From: UBA2357 sp046295975 | GTDB lineage: Bacteria > Pseudomonadota > Gammaproteobacteria > Burkholderiales > Rhodocyclaceae | Direction: 5' to 3' | NCBI GenBank assembly: GCA_046295975.1 | Contig: JBKBMG010000019.1 | Location: 1-64,000, forward strand | DNA: 64,000 bases | Shown: piece by piece, positions 11,585 through 21,778 of the stretch | Layout of the letters: every line of letters begins with the position of its first letter | Position numbering within the stretch: the stretch's first letter is position 1 | The notes under the pieces: model-generated | Told to the model about the DNA's origin: nothing | Seen by the model: only the letters and a program-made list of their open reading frames with translations | Database searches by the model: none | Position numbers and translations under genes: made by a program

Positions 11585-11733
11585 GTCAGGGGCTACCTTG
11601 TTCGGAATGAGTTGCCGCGGCGGGGCGGGAGCGCAGTGTACCAGTTGCGCCGACCGCAGCACCCGCGGGCCGTTCATTCAAAGCATAGCCGACTCGCGCG
11701 GCGGCCGACCATCCCCGCGCCCTCAAGCCCCCG

Positions 11734-13092
11734 TCAGCGCACCAGGGAAATGCCGATGCGGTACTGAGGTTCACGGCGGACGTCGTAGTCGAGCAAGGTC
11801 TCGCCATAGCCCTTGTAGGCCTGCAGATGGATGAAGGCGCCGACACCGGAAAACACGCTGGTGCGCAAGGGATAGGACAGGTCGAGCTGGGTGCCCATCT
11901 TGTTGGCCGTACCGCGCCGCACCAGGGCGTTGAGCATCAGCCCGTCGTCGCGCCCGATCCGCAACCCCAGTTCGCCGTAGCCGCGGTAGCGGGCAATGTC
12001 GGGGTTGTCCTCGCGGTCGAGGTAGTGCCAGATCTTCGGCGCCACGCCGACATAGACGGGACCGCCGTTCAGGAAGTAGCGCAAGTCGGCACGTGCGAAC
12101 ACCGTGTCGATACTGCGCGACGGGCTGTCATCCTTGCCGTTGGACTCGTGCTCGTAGCCCATCGACAAGGCCAGCGAGCCACGGTCGGCGGGGTCGAACA
12201 GATTCCAGGCATAGAACAGCGTTGGTCGGAAACTCGAATCGCGGAACGGTTTGGAGTCGGACTGCAAGTCCCACAGCGAAGTCTGGGTAAAGCCGAAATA
12301 CAGGCCGCGGGCGAACGGCACGCTCTCGGCGACCACGCCGCGGTCGTCGAAGATGCGGTACTTGAAGCTGAACTGGAAGCGCGCTGACACCGGATTCTTG
12401 CCACCGACGAGAAAATACATGGGCTCGTGGAAACCCAACCCGAACGGCGCCACCACATCACGCCCGGGCGGCAGGGTCGCGACCTCGGCCAGCGGCGCCA
12501 GGCCCCGCTCTTGTGCCGGCGCCAGCCCACCCGCTGCGGCCTCGGGCGCCCCTTCCCCGGCGTCCACCGCCATGGCCACGGACACGCCCATGCCAGCCTC
12601 ACCCGTGCCTACCTCGGCCTCCCCGACCTCAGCCGCGTCAGCGGCGGCATCGGCAAGCTGCACCATCGCAGGGCGGGCGTCGAGCAACAGGCGCGCGCCA
12701 GGAAAGTCGGGCAGGCTCAGGGCCACCACGTCCACGACCTCGGCCGGCCATTCGCCCAGATAGCGACCGACCGCGTTGCCCGCCGAACGCCGTTCGCCGT
12801 CTTCCCCGCCACCGCCAACGGGACCGATCCGCACCAGTTCGATCTGCACCCGCGGCCCGCCGCCGGGCAGTTCGATGTGCGCCACGACCCGCTGCGGCCA
12901 GCCGCCCTCGGGCACGGCGTCGGTCGCGGCCACCAGCGCCACCTCGAACGGGCGGCCCACCGCGACACGCGGCTCGGCAGTGGCGAGCAGCCAATCCGCG
13001 GCCCTTAGCGGCGTCACCAGCGTCAGCGCTGCGGCGAACACCACAACAGCGCGCAGGAAGGGTCTCGAAAATCGACGGTTCTCGCTCATCAC
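11734..13092 (-). CDS. pldA: Outer membrane phospholipase A
   Basis: OMPLA is a calcium-dependent dimeric beta-barrel that removes acyl chains from phospholipids misplaced in the outer leaflet. The 452-residue precursor starts with a signal peptide (RAVVVFAAALTLVTPLRAA). A poorly conserved, Ala/Glu-rich periplasmic segment runs to about residue 215. The barrel starts near VAPFGLGFHEPMYF. The catalytic His and Ser are in GYEHESNGKDD, matching H142 and S144 of the E. coli enzyme. The N-terminal extension of nearly 200 residues before the barrel is longer than in enterobacterial PldA. It reads toward argC, about 150 bp away. Confidence 0.92.
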   Translation of the reverse strand: MMSENRRFSRPFLRAVVVFAAALTLVTPLRAADWLLATAEPRVAVGRPFEVALVAATDAVPEGGWPQRVVAHIELPGGGPRVQIELVRIGPVGGGGEDGERRSAGNAVGRYLGEWPAEVVDVVALSLPDFPGARLLLDARPAMVQLADAAADAAEVGEAEVGTGEAGMGVSVAMAVDAGEGAPEAAAGGLAPAQERGLAPLAEVATLPPGRDVVAPFGLGFHEPMYFLVGGKNPVSARFQFSFKYRIFDDRGVVAESVPFARGLYFGFTQTSLWDLQSDSKPFRDSSFRPTLFYAWNLFDPADRGSLALSMGYEHESNGKDDSPSRSIDTVFARADLRYFLNGGPVYVGVAPKIWHYLDREDNPDIARYRGYGELGLRIGRDDGLMLNALVRRGTANKMGTQLDLSYPLRTSVFSGVGAFIHLQAYKGYGETLLDYDVRREPQYRIGISLVR

Positions 13093-13192
13093 AAACCCGG
13101 AGAAGAAGACAGGGAGCGGAATGCGTCACTTGCAGGGACGTCCGCCGCAGGTACACTGCGGGCGCCATTCAACCACATAAACGCCATCACAG

Positions 13193-15136
13193 ATGCTTCA
13201 GCCCGTGTCGCCGGTGCGTCCGCACGCCCTCTTGCTGCGACTGATGCGGGTGCTGATGCTCGTCTGGCTACTGCCCGTAGCGTCCGCCTGGGCTGCAGCA
13301 GAGGTCGCCACGGTGTCGGCCCAGTCGGTGGACCTGCTCGCGCCGGCGCACGCCGGGCGCGACTGGATCTGGCTCGGCGGCGCCGCCCGTGCCGCGCCAG
13401 CCGAGGGCGGGGCGGCCGTGGCGTCGCCCGACGCCGTCTTGCACGACCCCGCGCTGACCTGGCAGCGCGGCGACGACCCCATTATGTACTTTGGTTTCAG
13501 CCAAGCCGTGTGGTGGGTGCATGTTCGCCTCCACAACCCGGGCAACACGCCGCTCACACGCGTGCTGGAGATTGCCGAGCCCATCTATGACGACCTGCAC
13601 GTGTGGGTGCTCGACGGCAGCACCACGATCGTCGAGGCGCGCATGGGCGACCGCATTGCGTTCGACGAACGGCCGATCGCCTTTCGTCACCCCAGCGTAG
13701 GCATCGAGGTTCCGCCGAACACCACCGTGGAGGTGGTCATTCGCGCCCACGCGGTTGACGGCGAGCACGATCCGCTGCCGCTGCGGCTGTGGGAGGCCGA
13801 CGCATTCTTCGCAGCGATGCAGGTGGATGCGCTGATCTACGGCGCCTACTACGGCGCGGTGCTGATCCTGCTGCTCTACAACCTGCTGGTTTTCCTGAGT
13901 ACGCGCGAACGCAGCTTCTTCTGGTACGCCGTCTATCTCGCAAGCTTTCTGGCGTGGAACCTGAGCTTTCGCGGCTTCGCCTTCCAATATCTATGGCCGC
14001 ACGCGCCACACTGGAACAGCGTACTCATCGTGTTGTTCGTCGTGTGCCTGCTGCTCAGCCTGTGCCAGTTCACCTGGACGCTGCTCGACCTTCGCCGCCA
14101 GACACCCTGGCTGTACCGCGCGAGCGTTGCGCTTGCCATTGCGGCTGCGCTGCACCTCGTGGCCATTGTGCTCGATCCGGACGTTGGCGCCTTCGCCACC
14201 CTCGATCCGCTGGGCATGGTCCTTGGCACCGTGCTGATGCTCGCCGCCCTGCGCATCGCACTGCGCGGTAACGTTACCGCCCGCATCTACGTGCTGGCGG
14301 TCGGCTGTCTGTACCTGTTCGGAGCGCTACCCTATTACTTCGTGGCCCTGGGCGCCTTGTCGGCCAATCTGCTTACGCTGCATGCGATCAACATTGGCTC
14401 TGCACTCGAATTCCTGCTGCTCGCACTGGCTCTCGCCCACCGCATCAACAGCCTGAAGCGCGAGAAGCATGACGCCGAACGAATGGCCTTCGATACCCTG
14501 CGCGGCGCTGCCCAGACGCTGGAAGCCCAGGTGGAGGCGCGTACCGCCGAGCTCGAACGCGCCAATCGCGCATTGCGCGAGCTTGCCGTGCGCGACGGCC
14601 TGACCGGGCTGTACAACCGCCGCCATTTCAACGAAGCGCTGCGGCAAGAACTGGCCCGCGCCCAACGCCTGGGCAAACCGCTCGGCTTGTTGCTGCTCGA
14701 CGTTGATCATTTCAAGCAACTCAACGACCTTGCCGGCCATCAGACGGGCGACGACGTGCTGGTGCGCCTGGGCGCGCTGCTCGCCGACTTTGCCCGTCGC
14801 AGCACAGACGTGGCCTTTCGTGTGGGGGGAGAAGAGTTTGCGGTGTTGTGCCTGGACGTCGACACCGCTTCGCTGCGCGACTGGGCCGAGCGGCTGCGCT
14901 ACCGCCTGGAAGCCTCCGCCTGGTCCCACCCTGCCCCCGGCGTCGCCCACGTGACCGCCTCCATCGGACTGGCTTGCTCGTCACCCGGCGACACGCCCGA
15001 AGCCCTGTTCGCGCGCGCCGACCGCGCGCTCTACCGCGCCAAGCAGGGCGGGCGAAACCGCGTGGTAATGGATGAGGAGGGAGCGGCGGCAGGGTCGGAA
15101 GTGGCGGCAGTTCCAGCAGTGGCCGGACGGGATTGA
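13193..15136 (+). CDS. Membrane diguanylate cyclase (7TMR-DISM sensor + GGDEF)
   Basis: The 647-residue protein makes c-di-GMP in response to a periplasmic signal. In order: a signal peptide (to about residue 34), a periplasmic 7TMR-DISMED2 beta domain (about 50-205; GFSQAVWWVHVRLHN is typical), seven membrane helices (about 215-415), a coiled coil (MAFDTLRGAAQTLEAQVEARTAEL in part), and a GGDEF domain (about 470-625). The active loop reads RVGGEEFAVL, so the cyclase is probably active. A recognisable RxxD inhibitory site upstream of the loop was not found. DISMED2 domains often bind carbohydrates or other small ligands; the ligand here is unknown. It is divergent from pldA. Confidence 0.93.
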   Translation: MLQPVSPVRPHALLLRLMRVLMLVWLLPVASAWAAAEVATVSAQSVDLLAPAHAGRDWIWLGGAARAAPAEGGAAVASPDAVLHDPALTWQRGDDPIMYFGFSQAVWWVHVRLHNPGNTPLTRVLEIAEPIYDDLHVWVLDGSTTIVEARMGDRIAFDERPIAFRHPSVGIEVPPNTTVEVVIRAHAVDGEHDPLPLRLWEADAFFAAMQVDALIYGAYYGAVLILLLYNLLVFLSTRERSFFWYAVYLASFLAWNLSFRGFAFQYLWPHAPHWNSVLIVLFVVCLLLSLCQFTWTLLDLRRQTPWLYRASVALAIAAALHLVAIVLDPDVGAFATLDPLGMVLGTVLMLAALRIALRGNVTARIYVLAVGCLYLFGALPYYFVALGALSANLLTLHAINIGSALEFLLLALALAHRINSLKREKHDAERMAFDTLRGAAQTLEAQVEARTAELERANRALRELAVRDGLTGLYNRRHFNEALRQELARAQRLGKPLGLLLLDVDHFKQLNDLAGHQTGDDVLVRLGALLADFARRSTDVAFRVGGEEFAVLCLDVDTASLRDWAERLRYRLEASAWSHPAPGVAHVTASIGLACSSPGDTPEALFARADRALYRAKQGGRNRVVMDEEGAAAGSEVAAVPAVAGRD

Positions 15137-15188
15137 CCTAGCCCCGTGCGCAACCGGCAACGGACGGACGGCGACTCTGCGCCGCAAC

Positions 15189-15512
15189 TCACGCCGTGCC
15201 GAAGCGGTTCAAGTCCCCGTCGTCGGAATCGTCCTGGCTGCGGCCTGCGTCCGGACGCAGGCCGTTGAACAGCGACAGCATGCCGAGGAACATGCGCGCA
15301 CTGGTGCGCGGGTCGTAGCGTGCGAAGCGCGCGCATTGGGCGTCGTAGCGGGATTTGGGCAGGCTCGCAAGCAGGCGTTGGCGCTCGGCGAGGATGTCCA
15401 TGCACATGCGGCGGGTGACAAACATGAACACGATGGGGCGGTACAAACCGTTGCGCTCCTGGATGTGAAAGCGCGGGGCGGGCTCGGCGTCTGCGGGGGT
15501 CGGGCGGCTCAT
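15189..15512 (-). CDS. Conserved hypothetical protein, 107 residues
   Basis: A small soluble protein with no membrane segment. The middle is basic and aromatic (HIQERNGLYRPIVFMFVTRRMCMDI, only partly quoted) and the C-terminal quarter is acidic (SQDDSDDGD). Good GC3 codon use and placement in an otherwise empty slot support it being real. It is convergent with the upstream cyclase gene. No family was recognised. Confidence 0.6.
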   Translation of the reverse strand: MSRPTPADAEPAPRFHIQERNGLYRPIVFMFVTRRMCMDILAERQRLLASLPKSRYDAQCARFARYDPRTSARMFLGMLSLFNGLRPDAGRSQDDSDDGDLNRFGTA

Positions 15513-15577
15513 CGCTTGCTCCTCGATGCTTCGGGCTACGACCCATTGTGTTCCGCCCCCGCCGCGGCTGCAGTGAC

Positions 15578-18500
15578 TTAGCTCACGCTTTGTGCCGCAT
15601 CGTCGTCCGCACTACCCTTGAACTGCCTCGCCAGCCATGCCTTGAGGGCCGCCCAACGCACGCCCGCTCGGGCGCCCAGCACCAGCATGCACGGGGTGAG
15701 CAGCAGCGTGAGGCCGGTGGCGAAGGTCAGCCCGCCGGCAATGGCGCTGGACAGTTGCGTCCACCACTGGGTGGAGGGCGCGCCCAGACCCAGACCGGGT
15801 TCCAGCAGATTGACGTTCACGCCCAGCACCATGGGCATGAGCCCCAGCACCGTCGTAATGGCGGTGAGCAACACCGGGCGCAGGCGCAGGCAGCCGGTCT
15901 CAAGGGCGGCATCGAACGCGTCCACGCCCTCGGCACGCAACTGGTTGTAGGTGTCGATCAAGACGATGTTGTTGTTCACCACGATACCGGCCAGCGCAAT
16001 GATCCCCATGCCGACCATCACCACGCCGAAGGCCTGACCATTGATCAACAAGCCCAACAACACCCCGGCGGTGGAGAAGACAATGGCCGACAGCACCAGA
16101 GCGGTCTGGTAAAGACTGTTGAACTGGATCACCAGGATCAGCGTCATCAGCAGCAACGCGACGAAGAAGGCAGTGATGAGGAAGATCATCGCCTCTTCCT
16201 GGTCGGCGCTTTCGCCCGCCACGATCACGCTGACACCGTCGGGCAGGTCGGTGAACGATTCACTGAGCGCCTTGAGCCGCTCGTCCAGACGGAACCCCGG
16301 CTCCAGATCGGCCTGCAGCTTCACCGCGCGCTGGCCGTTGATGCGGCGCACAGTGCCGGTCTTGGGCGCGGGCTCCACGGTGATGAAGTTGGTCAGCGGC
16401 ACCTGGCCGCGCGACGTGTTCAGCGTCAGCCGCCCCAACTGGTCGAGCGAACGCCAGCTCTCGGGCAGGCGCACACGGATGTCGACCTCGTCGGTGGCAT
16501 CTTCCGGGCGGAAGGTGGCCAGCATCAGACCGTGCGTCACCAGTTGCACGGCACTGCCGACGCTCAGCACGTCGGCACCGAAGCGGGTCGCCGCCTCGCG
16601 GTCCACCCGCACCCGCCATTCGATGCCGGGAAGGCTGCGATCGTCCTCGATGTCCTTGAAGCCCCCCAGCGCCACCATGCGCGCGCGCAAGCGGTCCACC
16701 ACCTCGCCCGTCAGTTGCGGGTCGGGCGAGCCGATCTGCAACTCCACCGGCTTCCCGGCCGTCGGCCCCTGTTCCTGCTGGCGCACCTCGATGACGATGC
16801 CGGGAATGTCCGCGGTACGCGCGCGCATCGCATCAAGAATGCGCGAGGCCGGGCGGCGCTCGTACCATTCGATGAGCTGGAACTGCAGCAAACCAATGAC
16901 GTCCTCGCCGACGTTGGTTCCCCCCCCGCCGGTGCTCAGTGAGCGCGCATACAAGGCCTTGACCTCGGGCATGCCGAGCAGCCGCGCCTCGACCTCGCGC
17001 AGAATCGCATCGCGTTCGTGAATGGACAGGTCACCCCGCGCACGTACCTGGATCTGGGCCGAATCCGGCTCCACGTCGGGAAAGAACTCCAGCCCGTGGT
17101 TGAAGCGGCCGTAGGCGACATAGATGAGCGCGATCAGGGCCAGCATGCCGAGCAGCGACAAACCCGGGCGACGCAGCATCGCCGCCAGCAGGCGGCGGTA
17201 ACCACGGCTCTCGCCCACCGAGGCGGCCCGCGCCCGCCGGCCACCCGCCACACTGCCCAGCGTCGGCAGAAACACCAGCGCCATCGCCAGCGACGCGAGC
17301 AGGCACAGAATCACCGTTGCCGGCAGGTACTTCATGAACTCGCCGACCATCCCCGGCCAAAACAGCAGGGGCACGAACACCGCCAGGGTGGTGGCCGTGG
17401 ACGCGATGATCGGCCAAGCCATGCGCTCGGCAGCAGCCGACCAGGCCTCCACCGGCGCCATGCCGCCGACCAGGTTGCGATCGGCCAGTTCGCAGACCAC
17501 GATGGCGCCGTCGACCAGCATGCCGGCCACCAGGATCAACGAGAACAGCACGATGATGTTGAGCGTGTAACCCACTGCCCAGATCGCCAGAATGCCGGTC
17601 AGGAAGGCGCCCGGAATGGTCAACCCCACCAGCAGCGCGGGGCGCAGGCCCATGGTCGCCACAATGAGGATGAGGACCAGCACCACCGCGGTCAGTACGT
17701 TGTTGAGCAGGTCGCGCAGCATGTCCTCGATCTCGCGCGACTGGTCCATGATGTAATCGACCGCCAGCCCTTCCGGTGCCAGCCCCTGGGCCTGGGCCAC
17801 CACCGCCTTGACCTTGGCGATGGTATCGATGATGTTCGCGCCGGCGCGCTTGGACACCTCCAGCGCCAGTGCCGGCTGGCCGTTGATGCGGGCAAAGCCC
17901 TCGGGATCCTTGAAACCACGCCGCAGCATGGCCACGTCGCCAAAGGTGATGATGGTGTCGCCGTCCACCTTCACCGGCATGGACAGCACGTCTTCGAGGT
18001 TTTCGATTACCCCCGGTACCTTCAGCGCCATGCGCCCCGCGCCGGTGTCCAGGCTGCCTGCGGCCACCAGCCGGTTGTTGTTCGACACCAGTTGGACGAG
18101 CTGCCCGAAATCGATGCCGTAGCTTTCCACCACCTGCGGCGAAACGATGATCTCGAGCAAATCCTCGCGATCGCCGCCCACCGTCACCTCAAGCACTTCG
18201 GGCACACCCTCGATCGCCTGCTTGATCCGCCGCGCCATCAACACCAGCTCCGACTCGGCGAAGGGGCCGGACAAGCCGATCGTAAGCACCGGCATCAAGG
18301 CCACGTTGATCTCGTGCACCTCGGGCTCGTCGGCCTCGGCCGGCAGCTTGGCGCGTGCGGTGTCCACCTTCTCGCGCGCATCCTGCAAGGCCCGCGCCGG
18401 ATTGAAGCCGGCATCGAACTCAAGCATCACCGATGCGTGCCCCTGGCTGGCGGTGGAGGTCATCTTGCGCACCCCGGCGAGCGAACGGAGTTCCTGCTCC

Positions 18501-18712
18501 ATGGGGCGCACCAGCAACCGTTCTCCATCCTCCGGGCTGATCCCCTCCAGGCTCATCGACACGTAGATCATCGGAATCGTGACGTCGGGGTTGGCCTCCT
18601 TGGGCAGGGTGAGGAAAGCCGCCAGCCCACCGACGACCAGGCACAGCATGGCAAGCAAGGTGGCGCGGCTGCGCTGGATGAAGGCTCGGATAGGGGAAGT
18701 CATGGCGCTCAC
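15578..18712 (-). CDS. RND efflux transporter, inner-membrane pump (AcrB/MexB superfamily)
   Basis: A proton-driven tripartite pump subunit of about 1044 residues with 12 membrane helices and two large periplasmic loops. RND hallmarks include the TM4 proton-relay region LVAGMLVDGAIVV, a repeated duplication, and GIIALAGIVVNNNIVLIDTYNQ in the second half. Sequence features (LTLPKEANPDVTIPMIYVS) are nearer to the group of broad RND exporters outside the classical AcrB clade. Substrate is unknown. Start choice: GTG at 18712 has GGAG 5 nt upstream; ATG at 18703 is the alternative. It follows its adaptor gene by 14 bp. No outer-membrane TolC partner is encoded here. Confidence 0.93.
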   Translation of the reverse strand: MSAMTSPIRAFIQRSRATLLAMLCLVVGGLAAFLTLPKEANPDVTIPMIYVSMSLEGISPEDGERLLVRPMEQELRSLAGVRKMTSTASQGHASVMLEFDAGFNPARALQDAREKVDTARAKLPAEADEPEVHEINVALMPVLTIGLSGPFAESELVLMARRIKQAIEGVPEVLEVTVGGDREDLLEIIVSPQVVESYGIDFGQLVQLVSNNNRLVAAGSLDTGAGRMALKVPGVIENLEDVLSMPVKVDGDTIITFGDVAMLRRGFKDPEGFARINGQPALALEVSKRAGANIIDTIAKVKAVVAQAQGLAPEGLAVDYIMDQSREIEDMLRDLLNNVLTAVVLVLILIVATMGLRPALLVGLTIPGAFLTGILAIWAVGYTLNIIVLFSLILVAGMLVDGAIVVCELADRNLVGGMAPVEAWSAAAERMAWPIIASTATTLAVFVPLLFWPGMVGEFMKYLPATVILCLLASLAMALVFLPTLGSVAGGRRARAASVGESRGYRRLLAAMLRRPGLSLLGMLALIALIYVAYGRFNHGLEFFPDVEPDSAQIQVRARGDLSIHERDAILREVEARLLGMPEVKALYARSLSTGGGGTNVGEDVIGLLQFQLIEWYERRPASRILDAMRARTADIPGIVIEVRQQEQGPTAGKPVELQIGSPDPQLTGEVVDRLRARMVALGGFKDIEDDRSLPGIEWRVRVDREAATRFGADVLSVGSAVQLVTHGLMLATFRPEDATDEVDIRVRLPESWRSLDQLGRLTLNTSRGQVPLTNFITVEPAPKTGTVRRINGQRAVKLQADLEPGFRLDERLKALSESFTDLPDGVSVIVAGESADQEEAMIFLITAFFVALLLMTLILVIQFNSLYQTALVLSAIVFSTAGVLLGLLINGQAFGVVMVGMGIIALAGIVVNNNIVLIDTYNQLRAEGVDAFDAALETGCLRLRPVLLTAITTVLGLMPMVLGVNVNLLEPGLGLGAPSTQWWTQLSSAIAGGLTFATGLTLLLTPCMLVLGARAGVRWAALKAWLARQFKGSADDDAAQSVS

Positions 18713-18726
18713 GGGTTCTCCGGCCT

Positions 18727-19800
18727 TCAATCGATCTCGATCGCGGCCGCACGCTCGCCAACGGCGACAAAACCGCCGCCGCGAGTGATCAGGCGCAGGC
18801 GCGGTGGCAGGTCGGCCAGCCTGGCCCCGTCGTTGTCCACGCTCAGCAGTCGCGCCGGCAGGTCGGCGACGCGGTCATCGTCATCCAGCACCCGCACGCC
18901 CAGCCGGCCATCGCGATCGAGCACCAGCAGCGCCGGCGACAGGCGGTGCGCCAGCAGCGTCGGCAGGTGCACCCGCAGCGTGGCGCTGGCCCCGGCAATG
19001 CGCAGACGCTCCGGGTTGGCCACCTCCACCTCGATGCGGAAGCTGCGCGTGCCCGCTTCGGCCGCGCTGGCAACAAAGACCAGCGTGCCGCCAAGCCGCC
19101 GGCCGTCAAGCAAATCAACATCCACTGCCTGGCCGGGCTGCAGGTGGGCAACCTCCTGCTGGGGTACCTGGGCCGTGACCTTCAGGCGGTCGATCGCCAC
19201 CAGGCGGGCAAGCGGTGTGCCTGGCTGGACGAAGTCGCCCACCTCCACCAGATGGCGGTCCAGCATCGCGGCAAACGGTGCCGCCGGCCGGGTATGCGCC
19301 AGCGCCTGGCGCGCCGCCGCCAGCTCTGCCCGGCTGGCGGCCAGCTCGCTACGCAGACGCAGCGCCGCCGTCTCCGTCTGCATGTTGGTGCCGCGCAGGC
19401 GCTCGTTGGCTGCCAATTCACGTTCGCGCTGATCCACCTCGGCCTCGTAGCGGGCCACCTGCTCGCGCCGGGTATCCACCGACAACTGGGCGAACACGTC
19501 GCCACGGTTGAGCTCCGTACCCAGTTCCAGCGGCAGCGCCTCGACCGTCGCCGCCACCTGTGCCGCCACCTCGACCTGCTGCCAGGGCTCGATCTGCCCC
19601 TGCAGCACCAGCCGCGGCGAATAGGCCTCGGCCTCCACCCAGCGCGTTTCCACCCGCAAAGCGCCCACCGCAACCGGCACCGGCTGCTCGGGTTCATCCT
19701 CGCGGAAGGCATCGATGGCGCCCGACGCCATCCAGGCGACCAGGGCAAGTGTCAAAAGGGCTGCGAGCGTGACCGGACCCGGCCAGAAACGACTGAGCAT
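18727..19800 (-). CDS. RND periplasmic adaptor (membrane fusion protein)
   Basis: The 357-residue adaptor links the pump encoded just downstream to an outer-membrane channel. One N-terminal anchor helix (PVTLAALLTLALVAWMASGA) is followed by a lipoyl half (VLQGQIEPWQQVEVAAQVAA), a coiled-coil hairpin (about 120-190), a second lipoyl half (PFAAMLDRHLVEVGDFVQPG) and a beta-barrel domain. The start at 19800 (MLSRF) is preferred because upstream codons lack conservation. It is co-directional with the pump, 14 bp apart. A short AT-richer patch at about 19890-19945 likely holds the operon promoter. Confidence 0.92.
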   Translation of the reverse strand: MLSRFWPGPVTLAALLTLALVAWMASGAIDAFREDEPEQPVPVAVGALRVETRWVEAEAYSPRLVLQGQIEPWQQVEVAAQVAATVEALPLELGTELNRGDVFAQLSVDTRREQVARYEAEVDQRERELAANERLRGTNMQTETAALRLRSELAASRAELAAARQALAHTRPAAPFAAMLDRHLVEVGDFVQPGTPLARLVAIDRLKVTAQVPQQEVAHLQPGQAVDVDLLDGRRLGGTLVFVASAAEAGTRSFRIEVEVANPERLRIAGASATLRVHLPTLLAHRLSPALLVLDRDGRLGVRVLDDDDRVADLPARLLSVDNDGARLADLPPRLRLITRGGGFVAVGERAAAIEID

Positions 19801-19960
19801 TGTGCTGCCTGAAGGAAGAAGGAAACCGCGGGGCGAACTCGCAGGCGAACCGCCCCTCATGCACCCGGCGCAGCCGGGGCTGCCGGGGCAAATAAGGATC
19901 ACGATTCTACGCCGATATGGCTTTGGATTAGCTTAAGAAGACGTTACCGTTCCGACACGC

Positions 19961-21778
19961 TCAATCCGCGGCAGGCCGCAGGGCGCGCCCAGCGACGGTT
20001 GCGTCCGGGAAGCCCCAACTGTCGCGCAAGGCATCCGAGCATGCTGCGGCCGGAAGTTCGGGATACAGCAAGCGCCCCTGTACCCGATCGCAGCGCATCG
20101 CGACCACCGCATCCAGATCATCCAACCGCTCCACGCCGACTGCGACCGTCTCCAGGCGCAAGCGCTCGGCAAGCATCATCGCCACGCCGAACATCGCCCG
20201 CGTGGTGGTGCAGCCGCCCGCACCCTGCGTGAGCAGGCGTGCGATCTTGATCCGGTCGACCGGTAAGGCGCCGAGATCCACCAACGGAGTCAATCCCGCT
20301 CCGAAGTCGTCCATCACGATGCGCACGCCCAACGCACGCAGGCGCTCCAGTTCGGTGCGTGCAGCATCGCGATTGCGAATCGTAGCGGTCTCGGCCAGTT
20401 CCAGCTCCAATCCGCGCGGCGACACCCCGTGCCGGAGCAGCGCACTGCGGATGCGATCGGCGAAATCGGGATGGTCCACCTCGGTTCCCGACACATTCAC
20501 CGCGACCACGGTGCCCAACTTGGCTTGCCACCAGATCGCAGCCTGACGGCAGGCCGCGTCCACAACCCAGTCTGTGAGGCGACGAGCCTCGCCCCCCGCC
20601 TCGATCATCGGTACGAAGTAATCCGGCGCAAGCGCCCCGAGACGCGGGTGCTGCCAGCGTACCAGGCACTCCACCCCCATTATTCGGCCGTCCGACACGC
20701 GTACCTGAGGTTGGAAGCGCAACGCCAGCGCCGGTTCGATCGAGACAATCGCCCGCCGAAGTTCGGTGGCGATCTTGTCAATCGCCAACCCGGGACGCAC
20801 CGCCGCCCCCTCGGCCCGATCCTCGCCTCCATTCCCACGCCATGCTCCGCGCGCCGGTGCTGCGCCAATGTCAGGCAAGCGTTTCTCGGGTGATGTCCAC
20901 GGGCCGGGCAATGACGCGCGCGGGTCCGTTGCCTGGACCGCAGGCGAAGTCCCGTCGGACGCTTCCACCGGTGGGCCGATCCCTGTCTCGGGCGCATGCG
21001 GATCGCGCCCGAACAGCACCCACATGCGCCGCGCCCCGCCGCACGCAGCCAGCGAGATCGCCACGACCGACGCCTGCCGCCCGCCACCGTGCCGCAAGCG
21101 CACGTCCCGCCGCAGAACCGCGCCTGGCGGCGCCTTTTCGATCCACGCGTTCAGCGCCGAGCAATGGGCCTCATCCAGAATGTCACGCAGCAGCCGCGGC
21201 TGACCCGCGTGATGCGGGTCGCCAGCCACTTGAGCACAACCGGAACGCGCGGACGGGTTGAGGTAGTCGATCGCCAATCCGTCGTCCGTCTCGAGCACCC
21301 AATCCGACGCCGCCTCGGCAATCGCGCGAACCTGCGCCCCGCCAAGCCTCGCCCCACTTCCACACCCGACCCACGCGCGGCCGCAAAACGCCCAGCCCAG
21401 CGCGGCAACGCAGGCCAGGGCAGCACACAGCAACAGCACCGTAGAAACGGCGACATCGTCATCCATGACTGACAGGGACTCGAACGGCCCGGCCAGGGCA
21501 ATTCCGGGGAATGCCGAAACCGCGAGCGCCCCGTACCTCGCAAGGATTGACGGCCGCTTGACGCGCCGGACGGCCGGCCAGCAGGCAAGGCATGTATGTC
21601 CCCAGCCCGGGCGAAGTTGTGTACGCTGGGCGCGAACACGGCTCGCTCCCGTCCGGGCGTCGTCAACCACGAAGACATCGGCGTCGGCGCAGGCGGGCAC
21701 GCCGGCCCGCCGATTGCGGCCGGATGCTCGTGAGCTAAAATCGAATCGACACACCCGGTGGCCGCTGTGTGTTTTCAT
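19961..21778 (-). CDS. Degenerate EAL-domain protein
   Basis: The protein has 605 residues from the ATG at 21778. One or two hydrophobic segments (about residues 80-130) precede a PAS-like part and a C-terminal EAL domain (about 345-590). Several phosphodiesterase residues remain: Glu in VECLVRW (ECL for EAL), Asn in VNVSG, Glu in LAETATI, MDDFG and the Lys in RIKIAR. The otherwise invariant AEGVE motif reads AVGVE, losing a catalytic Glu. This suggests a c-di-GMP sensor or an inactive enzyme. The start is uncertain; an internal ATG before MDDDVAV would remove about 100 weakly conserved residues. Confidence 0.75.
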   Translation of the reverse strand: MKTHSGHRVCRFDFSSRASGRNRRAGVPACADADVFVVDDARTGASRVRAQRTQLRPGWGHTCLACWPAVRRVKRPSILARYGALAVSAFPGIALAGPFESLSVMDDDVAVSTVLLLCAALACVAALGWAFCGRAWVGCGSGARLGGAQVRAIAEAASDWVLETDDGLAIDYLNPSARSGCAQVAGDPHHAGQPRLLRDILDEAHCSALNAWIEKAPPGAVLRRDVRLRHGGGRQASVVAISLAACGGARRMWVLFGRDPHAPETGIGPPVEASDGTSPAVQATDPRASLPGPWTSPEKRLPDIGAAPARGAWRGNGGEDRAEGAAVRPGLAIDKIATELRRAIVSIEPALALRFQPQVRVSDGRIMGVECLVRWQHPRLGALAPDYFVPMIEAGGEARRLTDWVVDAACRQAAIWWQAKLGTVVAVNVSGTEVDHPDFADRIRSALLRHGVSPRGLELELAETATIRNRDAARTELERLRALGVRIVMDDFGAGLTPLVDLGALPVDRIKIARLLTQGAGGCTTTRAMFGVAMMLAERLRLETVAVGVERLDDLDAVVAMRCDRVQGRLLYPELPAAACSDALRDSWGFPDATVAGRALRPAAD

